A stretch of DNA of 64,000 bases from Kolteria novifilia (GCA_007748055.1 CP036279.1:4340001-4404000); one strand, 5' to 3'; counted from the stretch's first letter, positions 24,840 to 34,542 are shown. Notes: generated by a model not told the origin, from the letters alone. A program made the numbers and translations.

Positions 24840-25874
24840 ATGCAGTTTGTCGATCGTGTGGAAATCTACGTCAAAGGGGGAGACGGCGGCAACGGCTGCT
24901 TGAGCTTCCGACGGGAGAAATTCGTCCCACGCGGTGGCCCCGACGGGGGCGATGGGGGACACGGCGGCCATATCATCGTTCGCGCCATCCCCGGCACCAA
25001 CAGTCTCGCCGGCCTTTCCAAGAAACGCCACTGGCTCGCCGAAAATGGCCGGGCCGGCCAAGGGAAAAAGAAGACCGGTCGCAAGGGCGAGGATCTCGTC
25101 ATCGAGGTTCCTCCCGGCACCCAGATTCGCGACCGCGAGCACGGCTTCGTCCTAAAGGACCTTACCGACCCGCACTCCGAAGTCATCGTCGCCCGCGGCG
25201 GCAAGGGGGGCAAGGGAAACACCGCCTTCGCCACCGCGACCAACCAGACGCCTCGTCAATTCGAGAAAGGACAGCCCGGCGAGGAACGCTCGATCGTGCT
25301 TGAGCTAAAGCTCATCGCCGACGTCGGCTTGATCGGGCTTCCCAACGCCGGCAAGTCGACACTCTTGAGTCGACTGAGCAAGGCGCATCCGGAGATCGCC
25401 GACTACCCCTTCACCACGAAGTACCCCAACCTCGGACTCTGCCGCGTCGACATCGACCGCGAGTTCGTCATCGCCGACATTCCGGGACTGATCGAAGGCG
25501 CCCATGAGGGAGTCGGCCTGGGCCACGAGTTCCTCCGCCACGTCGAACGGACCAGACTCCTACTGCACCTGGTCGAGTGTCAGCCGACCGGCGACGCGAC
25601 CCCCTTTGAGAACTTCCAAACCATCCGGCACGAACTCTCCGAGTACAGCCCCAAGCTGGCGGCGCGGCGCGAGATCGTCATCCTGACGAAGACCGACCTA
25701 GGAAACGCCGACGAGATCGAGCGTGAGTTCACCGACCAGCTCGGTCGGCCCGTGGTGCGCATCTCGGCCGTGACGGGGGAAGGACTCAAGCAGCTCGTCG
25801 AAAAGGCCGCCGCCGAACTCGTCGCGATGGAGGAGGAAGATCCTCCGTCGACGACCGAGCCCTCGTCCGGCTAG
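24840..25874 (+). CDS. obg: Obg/CgtA GTPase
   Basis: A 344-residue protein. The N-terminal glycine-rich Obg fold (GGDGGNGCLSFRREKFVPRG) is followed by the GTPase domain: G1 GLPNAGKST with Lys172, the switch TTKYPNLG, G3 DIPGLIEGAHEGVGLG, and G4 TKTD. It acts in 50S ribosome assembly and stress control. No extra C-terminal OCT domain is present, as in many short Obg proteins. It follows rpmA, the common gene order. The acidic C-terminus (ELVAMEEEDPPSTTEP) is normal for the family. Confidence 0.96.
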   Translation: MQFVDRVEIYVKGGDGGNGCLSFRREKFVPRGGPDGGDGGHGGHIIVRAIPGTNSLAGLSKKRHWLAENGRAGQGKKKTGRKGEDLVIEVPPGTQIRDREHGFVLKDLTDPHSEVIVARGGKGGKGNTAFATATNQTPRQFEKGQPGEERSIVLELKLIADVGLIGLPNAGKSTLLSRLSKAHPEIADYPFTTKYPNLGLCRVDIDREFVIADIPGLIEGAHEGVGLGHEFLRHVERTRLLLHLVECQPTGDATPFENFQTIRHELSEYSPKLAARREIVILTKTDLGNADEIEREFTDQLGRPVVRISAVTGEGLKQLVEKAAAELVAMEEEDPPSTTEPSSG

Positions 25875-26234
25875 TAGTCCGTTGATTTAAGCGGGCCAAG
25901 GCGAGAGCGAGCCATGTTGGCCAAGATCAAGGAGAAGAAACGCAGGCGAGTCCGTCGATTCGTCGAGTTTCTTTGACGCGGACATTGGTCAAAAGGGCCG
26001 TTCGTAGCCGGCAGCGAATAGATCAACGGGCTGCTAGCGCTTTGATTGACTAATTCGTTGCTTAAGAGACTCTTCGGTGCCATGCCCACGCTCACCGTGG
26101 GCGTCAAAAGTCCCACGCTCACCGTGGGCGTCAAAAGTCCCACGCTTCTCGTGGACCTTCGGCAACGCCCCTGCTTCGGCAACGTTCTCCAGCACGAGTG
26201 GGCAGCGCTTTCACCGAGGGACTCCAGACATCAC
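25875..26234. other. Intergenic gap with palindromic repeat array
   Basis: It lies between convergent obg and the thioesterase gene. It contains the palindromic array described separately; otherwise no gene or terminator is clear. Confidence 0.45.
26077..26155. repeat. Palindrome family A, tandem 27-bp copies
   Basis: GGTGCCATGCCCACGC then CTCACCGTGGGCGTC, followed by a 27-bp unit (CCCACGCTCACCGTGGGCG plus TCAAAAGT) repeated about 2.5 times. Each unit folds as CCCACG...CGTGGG. Related single copies occur in four other gaps of this window. Confidence 0.75.
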
Positions 26235-26837
26235 TCAGCGCAGGTGAATCAGTTTCTCGAGTCGGTCAAGTAGCGCATCCCAACGCTGTCCCTTCGAACA
26301 GACTTCCAGCCCATCGGGAAAGGGAGCCGGTTTGCCGTCGGCGCCGACTTGGGCGAACCCCATCAACCCATCCATCCACGGCCCGTCGCGATCCTCCAAG
26401 GGCGACCCGATGAGCCCGATGACCATGTACGCGCGGGTCAGATGAAGGGGCGTCCCAAGGATCTCGACCACGTTGCCGGTCGGCACGGGATAGTAGCACT
26501 CGAGATTTAGCACTCGCCGCAGGACGATGTTCGCTTCGCGGCCAACGTAGCGATAAGCCGCGGCGTAGGCGGATTCGAGGGCGATCCGTAAAAGCGAACC
26601 GGCGTAGAGCGTCCCGTAGTGATTCGCGTCGCCCGGTAGGATGAGCCGATGACTGAGCGTTGTCATCACGTCGATGTCGTAACCGTTCTCGCTTCCCATC
26701 ATCGGAAAATCCCACCCAATCGCCAGATGTTCGCCCAGCCAGGTTGGCGCAGCTTGTCTCGTTCGTTGTCCCGTTGGATTGTCGGCCCCGCCGCGAGATC
26801 CTTCCGCCCGCTCGGGGCGTCCGAATCCGATTTCCAT
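26235..26837 (-). CDS. Hotdog-fold acyl-CoA thioesterase
   Basis: A 200-residue protein. The core from about residue 58 matches the single-hotdog acyl-CoA thioesterase family: LSHRLILPGDANHYGTLYAG, then LLRIALESAYAAAYRYVGRE and CYYPVPTGNVVEILG. It would hydrolyse acyl-CoA or a related thioester in the cytoplasm. The first about 45 residues are basic and low complexity, yet ATG 26837 has the strong ribosome binding site GGGGGG; ATG 26696 is a shorter alternative that would match usual family length. It converges on obg. Confidence 0.78.
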   Translation of the reverse strand: MEIGFGRPERAEGSRGGADNPTGQRTRQAAPTWLGEHLAIGWDFPMMGSENGYDIDVMTTLSHRLILPGDANHYGTLYAGSLLRIALESAYAAAYRYVGREANIVLRRVLNLECYYPVPTGNVVEILGTPLHLTRAYMVIGLIGSPLEDRDGPWMDGLMGFAQVGADGKPAPFPDGLEVCSKGQRWDALLDRLEKLIHLR

Positions 26838-27288
26838 CTTAGTCGATCCCCCTTCTCGTCTCCCGAAAACTATGCGGGAACGCCAGGTTCACCCACGCTC
26901 CATCCTCCAGACGACCGAGGTGCCACGATGGAACCGTTCCAGCGAGACGAACCTGAAAAAATACCTTCGTCGCGTCAAGGCTCATGGGGACACCACGCCG
27001 GCGTCCCCAAAGGCTCCTTTCTTCTCCCGTCGCCACGTTGCCATGTCGGTGTAGGGAAACTGGTGAAAACCGACCCGATTCCTGGGGAATCGGTCTTGAC
27101 CTTTCCTGGCGTGGGTACTCGTTCTCGTGCAATTCGAATGAAGAAGCTTTGACGGTTGTGACGATATTCCGGTTGTCGCAACGCCGTTCGGGGTGGGAGT
27201 TGTCGACGCGGCCAAAGGGAGCAGCCGACCACCGGTCACCGAGCCTTCAAAGGACCGGGCGACACGGCGGGACGCCGGAGACGACGCG
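26838..27288. other. Divergent intergenic region upstream of a histidine kinase gene
   Basis: 451 bp with no supported gene, except that a GTG at 27193 could extend the kinase. Contains TTGACC-like and TTGACG hexamers at about 27094 and 27150 without clear -10 partners. Confidence 0.35.
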
Positions 27289-28065
27289 ATGGCACGAAAG
27301 ACCGAGGATGGCCATGAACAATTGGGCGCACTCATTCCCAAGGAGCAGCTTGAGCAGCTCCAACGCCAAGCCAACATCGGTGCCGTCGCAAGCAGCGTCG
27401 CTCACGAGTTCAACAATATCCTGATGACGATATTGAACTTCGCGAAGATCGGGGCCCGCAGCAAGGATCCCGAAGTCGTCAATCGCTCCTTCGACAAGAT
27501 CCTCTCCGCGTCGCGCCGCGCGGCCAAGATCACCACGGGGGTGCTCGCGCTCGCCAAGAACCGCAGCGCCCTCAAGGAGACGTCCGACGTCGCCTCGCTC
27601 ATCGAGGAGGTTCTGTCGGTCGTCGAGAAGGATCTGGTCAAGCACCGCGTCCATCTCAAGTGCGAGTTCGGCAGCCGTCCGACAGCCGAGGTCGTCCCCT
27701 CCCAGATCGAGCAAGTGTTGCTCAATCTCATCATCAACGCCCGCCAAGCGATGGACCGCGGAGGCGACATGACGATCAGCCTCCGCCACAACCAACGCAG
27801 CGACATGGTCGAGATCGCGATCAAGGATTCCGGCGTCGGCATCCCGCCCGACCAACTGCAGAAGATCTTCGAACCCTTCTTCAGCACCAAGGACGGCCCC
27901 GACGAGACCGGTCGCGGGGGTTCGGGACTCGGTCTGTCGATCTGTCGCGAGATCATCGAGCGTCACCACGGCCGCATCCGCGTCGAGAGCCGCGTCGGTC
28001 GAGGGACGACCTTCACGCTGAAGCTCCCCCGCGTCGCGGTCGACAACGGCGCCCAAGCGGCGTAG
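27289..28065 (+). CDS. Soluble sensor histidine kinase (NtrB-like core, no sensor domain)
   Basis: A 259-residue protein with no membrane segments. The H-box is SSVAHEFNNILMTILNFAKI with phospho-acceptor His39. The ATPase domain has N-box LLNLIINARQAM, G1 DSGVGIPPDQ, F-box IFEPFFSTK and G2 RGGSGLGLSI. It autophosphorylates and would pass phosphate to a response regulator that is not encoded nearby. Only a short coiled segment (KEQLEQLQRQANIG) precedes the H-box, so the input must come from another protein. ATG 27289 is chosen; GTG 27193 would add 32 low-complexity residues. Confidence 0.88.
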   Translation: MARKTEDGHEQLGALIPKEQLEQLQRQANIGAVASSVAHEFNNILMTILNFAKIGARSKDPEVVNRSFDKILSASRRAAKITTGVLALAKNRSALKETSDVASLIEEVLSVVEKDLVKHRVHLKCEFGSRPTAEVVPSQIEQVLLNLIINARQAMDRGGDMTISLRHNQRSDMVEIAIKDSGVGIPPDQLQKIFEPFFSTKDGPDETGRGGSGLGLSICREIIERHHGRIRVESRVGRGTTFTLKLPRVAVDNGAQAA

Positions 28066-28225
28066 AGGGGCGGGAAGCGGTACGATCGGTTCGACGATGA
28101 ATACCAATCGGGGCCACTCCGCGCCCCGATGACCGCTCCGGTGCGAGGCGTCGGCACTTCGGAGCCATCGCGTCTCTTTCCCCTCCCAATCAAGACGCAC
28201 GCTTGCGAATACTCACCGACTCTCG

Positions 28226-28254
28226 CTGGCAGCCCGTTCGAGGGATGCTACACT
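28226..28254 (+). promoter_or_regulatory. Possible sigma-70 promoter of the NuoL/NuoM-like pair
   Basis: CTGGCA, 17-bp spacer, TACACT at 28249-28254, with start near 28261 and a leader of about 47 nt to ATG 28308. Spacing is ideal and four of six bases match in each box region, but no data support it. Confidence 0.4.
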
Positions 28255-28307
28255 AGGCACGCGTCGGCCAACAAATTATCCTCCACTTGCTTGCTCCTGA
28301 AAGTTTC

Positions 28308-29888
28308 ATGATCAGTTGGCTTCTCCTCGTCATTCCCTCGCTGTTGCTCCTCGGGGCACTCGTCGAACGCCGTGAGGCGGGCTGGAGTTCGCTCGTCGCC
28401 TCGGGGACGGCGACGCTCTTGAGCGCCGGACTGGTCGTGTCGATCGCCGTCCGATCGGCCCCGTTGCCGCTGGAACCTCAGAGCGTCAGTTGGCTCTCCG
28501 TCGGCCCGGTCATCGTCGCGTTTCAGTTTCACGCCGACGCGATCGCGCTGCTCTTCGTGTTGAGCCTGCAGGTGACCGTTCTCGTCGCACTGCTCGTGCA
28601 ACGTTCCCAATGTTCCCCCGAGGACGCGGGCCAGACCCGGCTCGTCCTCGCCGCCGCGGGCGCCGCGACGTTGGCGCTGCTCATCGATCCCGAACAGTTC
28701 TCCGTCGGGTCCTGGGTGATGATCGCCGGGTTGCTCTCGTTCGTGACCCTCGTCGAATCGCGACTCGCCGCGAAGGACCAACTCGCGGAACGATGGCTGG
28801 GCCTCGTTCACGTCGCCAACATCATGCTCGTCGCCGCCGCGATCGTGAGCGTGCTCTCCAGCCACGGCCAACTCGAACGGGCCCCGGCGTGGCTTCGGCA
28901 GTGGATCCATCCGCCGGTACCCGCGTCGGTCCTCTGGATCGGCGGCCTGCTCCTACGCACCCTGCGCGTCGTGCCGCTCGGCCAGGTACGACCCTCGGCG
29001 CGCATCTGGCTCGTCGGCTCGTGGCTGACCATCACCACCTTCCTGGGGCACACGCTGCTCGCGCATGCGTTGACGCCGCAAGGCCGTACCGCCCTGGTCG
29101 CCCTGCTGGCGTGCTTTCTCGTCATCGCCGGCGTGAGCAGCTTCCGCAGCGCCGACCGCTGGAGACGAATCGGCTACGTGGCGATCACCCAGCTCCTGCT
29201 CGTCCTGATCGCGATGGCGATCCAACGGCCCGCGGCGATCCTGTTCGGGCTCCTCTCCCCGATGATGACGGGACTGGGAATCTTTCTCTTCACTGCCGAT
29301 CAGGGTCGCAATCGCACCACGTACGCTCGAATCCTCTTGGGAGGGATGGCGCTCGGCGCGTTGCCCCCGGTGGGATGCTTCTGGTCGACCGGGCCACTCC
29401 TCGCAACCCTTGACCGCTGGTCGAGCACGGTTCGTCCCGAACTCGGCTGGTCCGTCCTGGCACTCGCGGTGATTGGCACGACCTTCGTCGCCGCCGGCAG
29501 CGGCCGTCTCGTGCACGACTTCTTCGTCGAGCGCGGTCCCAACAGCGATCAGTCGCTGATTCTCGCGATCGTGAGCGGCTTGGTCATCGTCCTCGGACCG
29601 TTGCTGACCCTGACAAATCTCTTCGCGGGGTATCTCTCCTCCGCGATTCCCGCGACCCTCTACAGAGAGGCGGCCGGCGGCGACCAGCTTCTCGGAGCGA
29701 CGAGTTGGTACGCCCTCTCAGGTGGGTTGTGCTGTGTCGCCTTCTTCCTCGGCTTTCGCGACTGGCTTCCCTTCGCCGTTTGGAAGGGGCCCTCTCCCTC
29801 CCCCTCCTCCCGGCTAGCTCGTCTGGGCGGCCTCCTTCGGTCGCTCGACGAACGACTGGTCGAACCCTCGTCGCCGGAGACACCATGA
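28308..29888 (+). CDS. Degenerate NuoL-like (proton-antiporter family) membrane protein
   Basis: A 526-residue protein with about 14 transmembrane helices, related to complex I NuoL/Mrp antiporter subunits. The channel-forming residues of that family are altered. The helix that normally carries WE(L/G) with an essential Glu reads EQFSVGSWVMIAGLLSF with no Glu in place. The helix-7 Lys (AKSAQFPLHTWLP in NuoL) is replaced by Arg217 in LLLRTLRVVPLGQVRPSA. ATG 28308 is used. The end overlaps the next gene as ATGA. No other nuo or mrp genes and no DUF2309 (DabA) partner lie in the window. Likely a partner of the next protein in some membrane complex; ion movement is doubtful. Confidence 0.7.
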   Translation: MISWLLLVIPSLLLLGALVERREAGWSSLVASGTATLLSAGLVVSIAVRSAPLPLEPQSVSWLSVGPVIVAFQFHADAIALLFVLSLQVTVLVALLVQRSQCSPEDAGQTRLVLAAAGAATLALLIDPEQFSVGSWVMIAGLLSFVTLVESRLAAKDQLAERWLGLVHVANIMLVAAAIVSVLSSHGQLERAPAWLRQWIHPPVPASVLWIGGLLLRTLRVVPLGQVRPSARIWLVGSWLTITTFLGHTLLAHALTPQGRTALVALLACFLVIAGVSSFRSADRWRRIGYVAITQLLLVLIAMAIQRPAAILFGLLSPMMTGLGIFLFTADQGRNRTTYARILLGGMALGALPPVGCFWSTGPLLATLDRWSSTVRPELGWSVLALAVIGTTFVAAGSGRLVHDFFVERGPNSDQSLILAIVSGLVIVLGPLLTLTNLFAGYLSSAIPATLYREAAGGDQLLGATSWYALSGGLCCVAFFLGFRDWLPFAVWKGPSPSPSSRLARLGGLLRSLDERLVEPSSPETP

Positions 29889-31276
29889 CCGGCACGATCC
29901 TCTTTCTCGCGGTCTTTCTGCCCCTGTGCGGCGCGCTCTTGCTCAGCATTCGGTTGAGTACCGACGCGGTCGCTCTTCACCAATCGGCGTGGTTGACCGC
30001 CCTGCTCACCTTCGGGCTGGCGATCGCGGTCGTCGTGCAGTTCGATTGGGAAGCCTCCGGCATGCAGCACCGCTACACCACGAGTTTCACCCCCTGGCAG
30101 GAGTCGCGCCTGCCGGCGCTGGAAATCTCCCTCTCGGTCGATGAGCAGCGGGTTTGGTTGGTCCCCTTCATCGCCGCGATCACCCTGGTCGCGATGATCG
30201 CCGCCCGACCGATTCCCGAGCGGCCCAACCCGAAGTGGCGAGCCTCCCTCGCGCTGTCGAGCGCCGCGTTGGGGGTGGCGACCGCCGATCACGTCCTCGT
30301 TGTCTTTCTGTTTCTCACCCTCGCGCGCTGGGCCACGTCGGCGCTCCTGCGCGGGGAGAGGGACGAGTCCGATGCGCTCGGCAAGCGACTGCCCGGACTC
30401 TTCGCGGCGGCCGATGTCACCATCCTGCTGGCAATGCTGCTGCTCGCCAGTGATGTCGCGCTGGAGACGGGGACTTGGGCCTTCGTCTCGCCGGGAGGTC
30501 TGGAAAAAGCCTCGCTCGAACCGCCGACGCTCGCGTGGTCGGTCTTTGGAGCCATCGTCCTCGCGGGATTCATTCGGACTGGGCTCTTTCCCTTCCAAGC
30601 CTGGATCGTCGCCCTCGCGCGGCGGTCGGGAGCCAACCATACGCTGGCGATGGCGCTCTTGCCGCTGGTCGGGCTGACGCTGCTCGCGCGGATGGCGGCG
30701 ATGGTCCCTTCCGACGCCGTCGTGGGTCAGGCCGGTCCGTGGTTGGGAACGCTACTAGCGGTGGGAGCGGTGCTGGCGGGAATCGCTTGCATCGGGGAGC
30801 ACGACCGACGACGCGCCGTCGGCTACGCGGCGACGTCCGCCCTTGCGGTGGCGGCGCTTGGTATCGCGTCGCGGTTCGCGGGAGATATCGAATCGGCCGG
30901 CGATGTCGCGGGCCTCTTTCTCGCCCAGATGACCTCCTTGGCGGTCATCGGCTTGCTCGTTCATCCCCCGATCGCGCGACACAGCGCCGCGCTACTGGTG
31001 CTTTGCGCGGCGATCATCGGTCTGCCACCGACCGGCAACTTCGCCGCTCGCGTCGCGGTTCTGCCAGCGGTTTGGCAAACCAACCTCTTCTGTTTCGTGA
31101 TGGTCTTGATCGCGTGGATGCTCCCCGCCCGTTCGCTCCTGCACGCGGGCTACAGCGAGGACGCGACGACAACCGAAGTGGAGGGATCGTTCCTAGCGGC
31201 CCGAATCGCCGCGGTCCTATGCGTGCTCACCTCCCTCGCTCCCCAAGCGCTCATCGGCTGGTACCGCGGGCTCTGA
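29885..31276 (+). CDS. Degenerate NuoM-like (proton-antiporter family) membrane protein
   Basis: A 463-residue protein of about 13-14 transmembrane helices, homologous in pattern to NuoM/NuoL antiporter subunits. The helix-7 motif is preserved in outline as GFIRTGLFPFQAWIVALARR, but the conserved Lys is Arg231. In helix 5 the usual WEL is FLTLARWATSALL (about 142-153), so the conserved Glu is missing here too. ATG 29885 overlaps the upstream gene by 4 bp, meaning coupled translation and probably a heteromeric complex. The region 29705-29884 in this frame is not part of the gene. Confidence 0.72.
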   Translation: MTGTILFLAVFLPLCGALLLSIRLSTDAVALHQSAWLTALLTFGLAIAVVVQFDWEASGMQHRYTTSFTPWQESRLPALEISLSVDEQRVWLVPFIAAITLVAMIAARPIPERPNPKWRASLALSSAALGVATADHVLVVFLFLTLARWATSALLRGERDESDALGKRLPGLFAAADVTILLAMLLLASDVALETGTWAFVSPGGLEKASLEPPTLAWSVFGAIVLAGFIRTGLFPFQAWIVALARRSGANHTLAMALLPLVGLTLLARMAAMVPSDAVVGQAGPWLGTLLAVGAVLAGIACIGEHDRRRAVGYAATSALAVAALGIASRFAGDIESAGDVAGLFLAQMTSLAVIGLLVHPPIARHSAALLVLCAAIIGLPPTGNFAARVAVLPAVWQTNLFCFVMVLIAWMLPARSLLHAGYSEDATTTEVEGSFLAARIAAVLCVLTSLAPQALIGWYRGL

Positions 31277-31300
31277 CTCGCCCCCGCGAACACTCCTCTG

Positions 31301-31332
31301 GGTGCCATGCTCACGCTCGTGTGGGCATGCTT
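31301..31332. repeat. Palindrome family A copy
   Basis: GGTGCCATGCTCACGCTCGT then GTGGGCATGC, an inverted repeat related to the arrays at 26077, 38597, 43635 and 59511. It lies 25 bp after the NuoM-like gene and could act as a transcript end structure. Confidence 0.65.
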
Positions 31333-31462
31333 GGATGACGCTCGTTCCGCAATGCGAAGGCGAGTGTCCGGTTCCAACGCGACGTTTGCGTAGGGGTGAG
31401 CCTAACCTTAGCACTGGCCTACAAGAACTCGGTGGCATCCGACGTTCAGACGGACCAGTGGA

Positions 31463-32668
31463 CTAAAACCGGCTACCGACCTGGAAGATGAAGGCGGGTT
31501 TGATGTCGGTCTGCGGCTGGTTGTCGAAACGGAAGAGCCGAGAGAACGTCACCCCCGCCTCACCGAAGAACCGAAACTTCGAGATCGAGAACTCCGAGCC
31601 CAACAACCACCGCAAGTCACGATACTCGAAGTCCTCATTCACGCCGAACGAGCGGATATTCCACGTATCGCCACCGCGCTCGATGTAGGTGTAGAAGTCG
31701 ATCGCCTCGGTGTAGTGGTAGAGAACACGGCCGCGGGGATAGATCGCTTCGACCTGCCACTTGTCGTTCGGCGTCCAAATGAACCCGAAGCCCGGCAACA
31801 GGTTGTTGCGAAAGTTGTCGGTGTAGATGAGCCCGGCCGAGATCATGAGCCGCTCGCTGAAACGGTGCGTGATCAGCGCCCGCGCCGGGATGCGAAAATC
31901 CGCTCCGGAGATGCTGTAGAAGTCGGTCCACAGGCCGGGCGTGATGCCCAGCGTGAGCCCCCACTTCTCGTTAATGTTGTAATCGAGCTGCATGTCGGTC
32001 GCGACGGTGTAGAGCTGCGGCGGCAGTTCGATCACCGGCCCACCCGGTCCCGAGAGGAACCAGACGTCGAAGAACGGCGTCAGCGTCAGCCGCATCTTCT
32101 CCCCGAAGTGGAGCGGCAAGATGTACGCGAGTTCCAGCTCGCTCATCTTCACGTTCGTCGAGGGATCATCGACGCCGGCCCGCCCCATGAAGGTGTAGTT
32201 GACCACGAAGGGGAGATGACATCCGTCAGGCAACTCGTCGTAGGCGATGAACGGCAAGTAGTCGTTCGGCGCGGGAAGTTGTTGCAGAGGCTTGGGGCTG
32301 TCAAATGCCGGGGGCGGTTGCATTGCGTAGTGCTGCGTCGGCGTGCGGACGCCGAGGGACTCGAAGTAGCCAACGGGGCGGGCGCCGCCAAGCGTCGGAC
32401 GATCGCCGAGCAAGGTCGCTTGATTTCCAGTTCCCGAGTCGATGCCGAGAGCGGGGACGACCGAGTTGTCGATCAGTCCTTGCTGTTTGTAAGCGGTCGA
32501 GTTGGTGACTTGATGCAAGTGTGGCGGCGTGTCGACGGAAACTGATCCAAGGGCGGGACGTCCCAAGGTCACCCCTTGAGCCAGCGCGCGAGGTTGGGCG
32601 CTTCCCCAAAGGGCACCGAGGACCAACAGCCCAAATGCGTAGATCGCTTTCCGCGGCGACAGTCGCAT
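31463..32668 (-). CDS. Predicted outer-membrane beta-barrel protein (paralogue of 37118-38206)
   Basis: A 401-residue protein with signal peptide (YAFGLLVLGALWGSAQPRALA). The mature part has alternating beta strands and ends in QVGSRF, with a C-terminal phenylalanine as in outer-membrane barrels. The segment LLPGFGFIWTPNDKWQVEAI then YPRGRVLYHY resembles FVGAIWTPSPRFRADLIFPR in the protein at 37118-38206, so the two are paralogues. Similar proteins in planctomycetes are annotated as DUF6268-like. ATG 32668 follows GGGGAG at 7 bp. Function, perhaps transport or adhesion, is not shown. Confidence 0.72.
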   Translation of the reverse strand: MRLSPRKAIYAFGLLVLGALWGSAQPRALAQGVTLGRPALGSVSVDTPPHLHQVTNSTAYKQQGLIDNSVVPALGIDSGTGNQATLLGDRPTLGGARPVGYFESLGVRTPTQHYAMQPPPAFDSPKPLQQLPAPNDYLPFIAYDELPDGCHLPFVVNYTFMGRAGVDDPSTNVKMSELELAYILPLHFGEKMRLTLTPFFDVWFLSGPGGPVIELPPQLYTVATDMQLDYNINEKWGLTLGITPGLWTDFYSISGADFRIPARALITHRFSERLMISAGLIYTDNFRNNLLPGFGFIWTPNDKWQVEAIYPRGRVLYHYTEAIDFYTYIERGGDTWNIRSFGVNEDFEYRDLRWLLGSEFSISKFRFFGEAGVTFSRLFRFDNQPQTDIKPAFIFQVGSRF

Positions 32669-33060
32669 ACCGAAACTCCCCAACCTGATGGAACGCACGC
32701 TCCCACGCGACGAAGGCGCCGCCGAGGCGAAAGGAGCGCAAGAATAACACGGTGCATCTCAGGATTGGGCGTCTCATGCCGCCAGGTGGCATCCGCGTCA
32801 AGATGAATCGACCGGGAGTGGGCGGCGGAAGAATTGCCCAGATGGGGCATGTTGCCAAGTTCGCCGGTAATCGCGGCCGGGAGAGACCTTTCGAGCGCAA
32901 CGTTCTGGGGTAGGCCCGCTTGGCTACCGGGGCGGCTATCGCGTCGACCGCCTGCCCCGAGCCCGCGATGGAGGTCATGAGCCGACGTTGTGCACGAGGA
33001 AGGACACTACGCTTTGCAATGGAGGTCGTCTCGAGACCTCTTGCCGACTGCGTCGGCCCC

Positions 33061-33125
33061 GGTAGCGAAGCAACTGGGGCTACCCATACCGAGTCGGGCC
33101 AGGTAGCGAAGCAACCGGGGCTACC
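33061..33125. repeat. Two copies of GGTAGCGAAGCAAC-type palindrome, 41-bp period
   Basis: GGTAGCGAAGCAACTGGGGC then TACC at 33061-33084, repeated with one change (T to C) at 33102-33125. Each has GGTAGC/GCTACC arms. The element is intergenic. Confidence 0.7.
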
Positions 33126-33163
33126 TAAACAAAGGTGACCTCGTGCTATCCAAAGGAGTGGAC

Positions 33164-33191
33164 AAAAGAAAAAGGTGGGCCAAGGCCCACC
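33164..33191 (-). terminator. Strong intrinsic terminator of the second DUF1592/DUF1552 operon
   Basis: Read on the minus strand: perfect 8-bp stem GGTGGGCC-TT-GGCCCACC immediately followed by TTTTTCTTTT. It begins 35 bases after the DUF1552 stop at 33226, so it is a textbook rho-independent terminator for that gene. Confidence 0.85.
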
Positions 33192-33225
33192 CTACCATCT
33201 GTCCGGTGTCGCCAACTCTTGCGAA

Positions 33226-34542
33226 CTAGGCCAAGCCGGTTAGCGGGCCGTCGCCGCAATGGTCGGGGTTGCCGAATCGCTCGATGTGGTGCCCCATGCC
33301 GTGGGCGAGCGAGATCAACAGGCGGTTGTGAGCGACATTCTTGAAGTCGACCGCGCGGCCCATCTTGAAGTCCATCCCGCCGCCGACAAGGACAAAGGGG
33401 ATGTTGTGAAGCGTGTGCGAGTTCCCCTTGCCCAACTCGTTCGTCCAGACCACGAGGGTATTGTCGAGGAGGCTTCCCTCACCGCCGGGCTCGGGCGTCT
33501 TCGCCAAGCGGTCGACGAGATACGCGACTTGCTCGCAGTACCAGCGGTTGATCTTGCGAAGCTTCTCCTGCGACGCTTCGTCCTTGTCGGGCTTGTGAGA
33601 GAGCGAGTGGTGCCCCTCGTCGATCCCGATCCACTTCATGCGGGCTTGGCCGACGGAGTTGGTGATCTGATACGTGGCAATGCGGGAGAAGTCGGCAGTG
33701 AAGGAGTTGACCATCAGGTCGATCTGCATCTTGCTGATCTTCGGCATGTTGTCGTTCTTGAGCTCGACGTTCGGATCGAGCTTGGGAATCGAATGGCCGT
33801 TGTCCTCGCTCGCGGCGGCGGCCTTGAGTTCGCGTTCCATCTCGCGAACGAACGACGCGTGCTGGTCGAGCAGCCGCCGATCCTCGGAGCCGACTTGCGA
33901 CTCGATCTTCTTCAGATCGGCCAATACGTGATCGAGGACGCTGGAGATCGCCTTGCGATCCTTCACCTGACCGTAGAGACGCTTGAACATCTGGTACGGA
34001 TCCGACACCGGCGCGATCGGCCGGTTGGGGCCGGCATAGACCATGCGCGTCCAAGTGTCGGCCCGGTCGGGAACCGACACACCGAACTCGAGCGAACCAA
34101 AACGAGTCTCGGTCTCCGCGTTGGACTGCAAGTGCCGCTTGATCTCCTGATCAATCGAGTGCCCAGTGGACCAGCCGGCGGGGGTGTCGGAACCACCCTG
34201 AATATTGCCTGGGAAGAGTTCGATGCCGGTGAGGAGACAGCCGATGCCGCGCATGTGGCTGTCGCCGTCGCCCTTGACGCGATCACTGATCCCCTTGAGG
34301 GTCAGGACTTGGTCTTTGAACGGCTCCAGCGGCTTGAGGATTTCCTTGAACCCTTCGTGAGGGCCTTCCTTGTCAGGCCAGAAATCCTTCGGAACGACGC
34401 CATTGGGACTGAAGACGACAACGAGTCGACGCTTGCGAGCGGCCGTGGCCCCAAAGCTGGTCAGGTTGGTCAGGAACGGAAGCGCCGCGGCTCCGATACC
34501 GGCCTTCGCCATGAAATCGCGTCGTGTCTGTTCGCGTGTCAT
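33226..34542 (-). CDS. DUF1552 family secreted protein, second copy, Tat-type signal
   Basis: A 438-residue protein with Tat signal [19 protein letters not shown], then the DUF1552 body: [53 protein letters not shown] and [20 protein letters not shown]. The His/Glu-rich segments suggest a metal site, but function is unknown. It is 90 bp downstream of the second DUF1592 gene on the same strand, ended by a strong terminator. It is divergent in sequence from the copy at 6627-7961. ATG 34542 follows GGGAG; a TTG directly upstream is not preferred. Confidence 0.9.
   Translation of the reverse strand: MTREQTRRDFMAKAGIGAAALPFLTNLTSFGATAARKRRLVVVFSPNGVVPKDFWPDKEGPHEGFKEILKPLEPFKDQVLTLKGISDRVKGDGDSHMRGIGCLLTGIELFPGNIQGGSDTPAGWSTGHSIDQEIKRHLQSNAETETRFGSLEFGVSVPDRADTWTRMVYAGPNRPIAPVSDPYQMFKRLYGQVKDRKAISSVLDHVLADLKKIESQVGSEDRRLLDQHASFVREMERELKAAAASEDNGHSIPKLDPNVELKNDNMPKISKMQIDLMVNSFTADFSRIATYQITNSVGQARMKWIGIDEGHHSLSHKPDKDEASQEKLRKINRWYCEQVAYLVDRLAKTPEPGGEGSLLDNTLVVWTNELGKGNSHTLHNIPFVLVGGGMDFKMGRAVDFKNVAHNRLLISLAHGMGHHIERFGNPDHCGDGPLTGLA

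Larger units (their letters stand above)
32669..33225. other. Intergenic gap with hairpin repeats and terminator
   Basis: 557 bp between two minus-strand genes. It holds a terminator (33164-33191) and two direct copies of a GGTAGC...GCTACC hairpin element, described separately. No gene is supported. Confidence 0.5.

Noticed and set aside
28308-31276. Part of a complex I or Mrp operon
   Set aside because: No other nuo or mrp genes are in the window, and key residues of both proteins are replaced.
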